From NCBI GenBank assembly GCA_021826035.1, contig JAKBBE010000041.1, positions 1 through 21,561 of the forward strand: DNA of 21,561 bases, read 5' to 3'. The stretch's first letter is position 1. The number at the start of each line of letters is the position of its first letter. Shown one piece after another: positions 20,551 to 21,561 of this stretch. The DNA comes from Pseudomonadota bacterium. Lineage in GTDB: Bacteria > Pseudomonadota > Gammaproteobacteria > Steroidobacterales > Steroidobacteraceae. A model generated the notes under the pieces. That model was not told the origin of the DNA and made no database searches. It saw nothing but the letters and a program-made list of their open reading frames with translations. A program made the translations under genes and the position numbers.

Positions 20551-21561
20551 TCAGCGGTCGCCGGACGGCGCATTGGCGGCGAGCACCTCGGCGAGCAACG
20601 GGTCGCTCGAGGACAGGTCTGAGCGCCGCCCATGGCCCCCCTCCTCGTCGGTGCCGCTCGCCACGGCAAGCGCTTCGCTGAGACTGGTCACCCCGTGCCG
20701 GGCCAATTCCAGGGCGCTGCGCCGCACCGAGACGAATTCGGTTCGCGATCGCACCGCACTTTCGAGCCGCTGCAGCTCACCACAACGCACCGCATCGGCA
20801 AACGCACGGTCGACCTCGAGCAGTTCGTACACCGCCATCCGGCCGCGGTAGCCGGTCAGATTGCAGTAGGTGCAGCCGGAGCCCGCCTTAAAATCCGCAT
20901 CGTCGGGATTCAGGGCGAACTGCGCGCGCAGGAGGGCCGCCTGGTACGGCTGCGGCGCAGTCGGGCGCGCACAGTTCTCGCACACGCGTCGCACCAGACG
21001 CTGAGCTACGATCCCGCGCACGGCCGCGGCGATCATGTAACCGAGTGCGCCCATATCGAGCAGGCGATGCACGGTGGCAATTGAGCTCATGGTGTGCAGA
21101 GTCGAGAGGACCATGTGGCCGGTAACCGCCGCCCTCAGGCCGATGTCGACGGTCTCGCGGTCACGCATTTCTCCGACCAGGATGATGTCCGGGTCTTGCC
21201 GCAGGCTGGTGCGCAAGACACGCGCGAAGTCGAGTCCGATCTTGCCGTTCACCTGCACCTGGTTGATGCGGTCAAGGCGGTACTCGACCGGATCCTCGAC
21301 CGTGATGATCTTGCTGTCCGCCCGGTTCAGATACCCGAGCGCGGAATACAGAGTCGTCGTCTTGCCGCTGCCCGTCGGACCCGTGACGAGCACCATTCCG
21401 GCACTGAGCTCGATCAGCTTGACAAACCGCTCGAGCATGGGAGCGGGCATGCCCAACGCCTCAAGCGGCATCAGGTTGGTGGACTGATCGAGCAGGCGCA
21501 TCACGACCGACTCGCCGTACTGAGTCGGCATGGTCGAGAGACGCACGTCGATCGTCTTGCC
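20551..21561 (-). CDS. mshE: MSHA pilus assembly ATPase MshE, 5' end beyond the window
   Basis: The C-terminal 336 residues of a GspE/PilB-type secretion ATPase, which powers pilus extension, are present. The frame is open to the window edge (GKTIDVRLSTMPTQYGESVV). Walker A is GPTGSGKTTT; the Asp box is ITVEDPVEYRLDRINQVQVN, Walker B is DIILVGEMRDRET, and the His box is HMVLSTLHTMSSIATVHRL. Two CxxC pairs (CENC and CTYC) form the zinc site seen in PilB/MshE. The N-terminal c-di-GMP-binding domain known from MshE would lie outside the window. It is upstream of mshG in the same operon. Confidence 0.92.
   Translation of the reverse strand, partial: GKTIDVRLSTMPTQYGESVVMRLLDQSTNLMPLEALGMPAPMLERFVKLIELSAGMVLVTGPTGSGKTTTLYSALGYLNRADSKIITVEDPVEYRLDRINQVQVNGKIGLDFARVLRTSLRQDPDIILVGEMRDRETVDIGLRAAVTGHMVLSTLHTMSSIATVHRLLDMGALGYMIAAAVRGIVAQRLVRRVCENCARPTAPQPYQAALLRAQFALNPDDADFKAGSGCTYCNLTGYRGRMAVYELLEVDRAFADAVRCGELQRLESAVRSRTEFVSVRRSALELARHGVTSLSEALAVASGTDEEGGHGRRSDLSSSDPLLAEVLAANAPSGDR

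Overview
The window is GC-rich, proteobacterial chromosomal DNA. The MSHA-type pilus genes, the HutD/Ves-family protein and the metal-efflux genes suit a gamma- or betaproteobacterium. I cannot name a genus from the sequence alone. No rRNA, tRNA or CRISPR array was seen.

Left end (1-2540): accessory DNA in decay. It holds an apparently intact vapBC toxin-antitoxin pair (317-975, minus) whose start region carries a dyad overlapping the ribosome binding site. Next come a mazF-like toxin that has lost its N-terminus, an internally deleted and frameshifted CaiB/BaiF CoA-transferase, and the last ~54 codons of an IS630-family transposase that abut the CoA-transferase remnant directly. Two imperfect direct copies of a ~40-bp sequence (1-40 and 1285-1324) bracket vapBC.

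2540-7912: a secreted Sel1-repeat protein with a TonB-C-like segment converges on, and overlaps, an oxalate/formate-type MFS antiporter (minus) that appears to carry a fused C-terminal single-TM 'small subunit'. Upstream of the antiporter is a membrane protein gene beheaded by a degenerate 5'-truncated group II intron. The intron keeps RT motifs, a decayed HNH domain and a recognisable domain V.

8081-9198: a promoter and a tight three-gene operon follow: an ArsR-type winged-helix regulator without a standard start codon, a small TM/coiled-coil protein, and a four-TM protein. Its function is unknown and it is the best candidate here for an undescribed system.

9435-15139: a periplasmic or secreted serine hydrolase (class C beta-lactamase fold), then a metal-homeostasis block. 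An RcnR-like repressor with a probable operator heads an operon with a P1B-like ATPase whose CPC motif is replaced by GAC. A MerR-family regulator is divergent from a His-rich CDF exporter, across a promoter with the 19-bp spacer typical of MerR targets.

15238-16179: a small membrane protein and a HutD/Ves-family protein, both plus strand.

16246-21561: an MSHA pilus operon on the minus strand, reading mshE (partial), mshG, mshA, mshC, mshD, mshO, mshP. It encodes the assembly ATPase, the inner-membrane platform, the major pilin and four minor pilins. A perfect 20-bp palindrome lies between the major pilin gene and the minor pilin genes, and probably sets the ratio of major to minor pilins.
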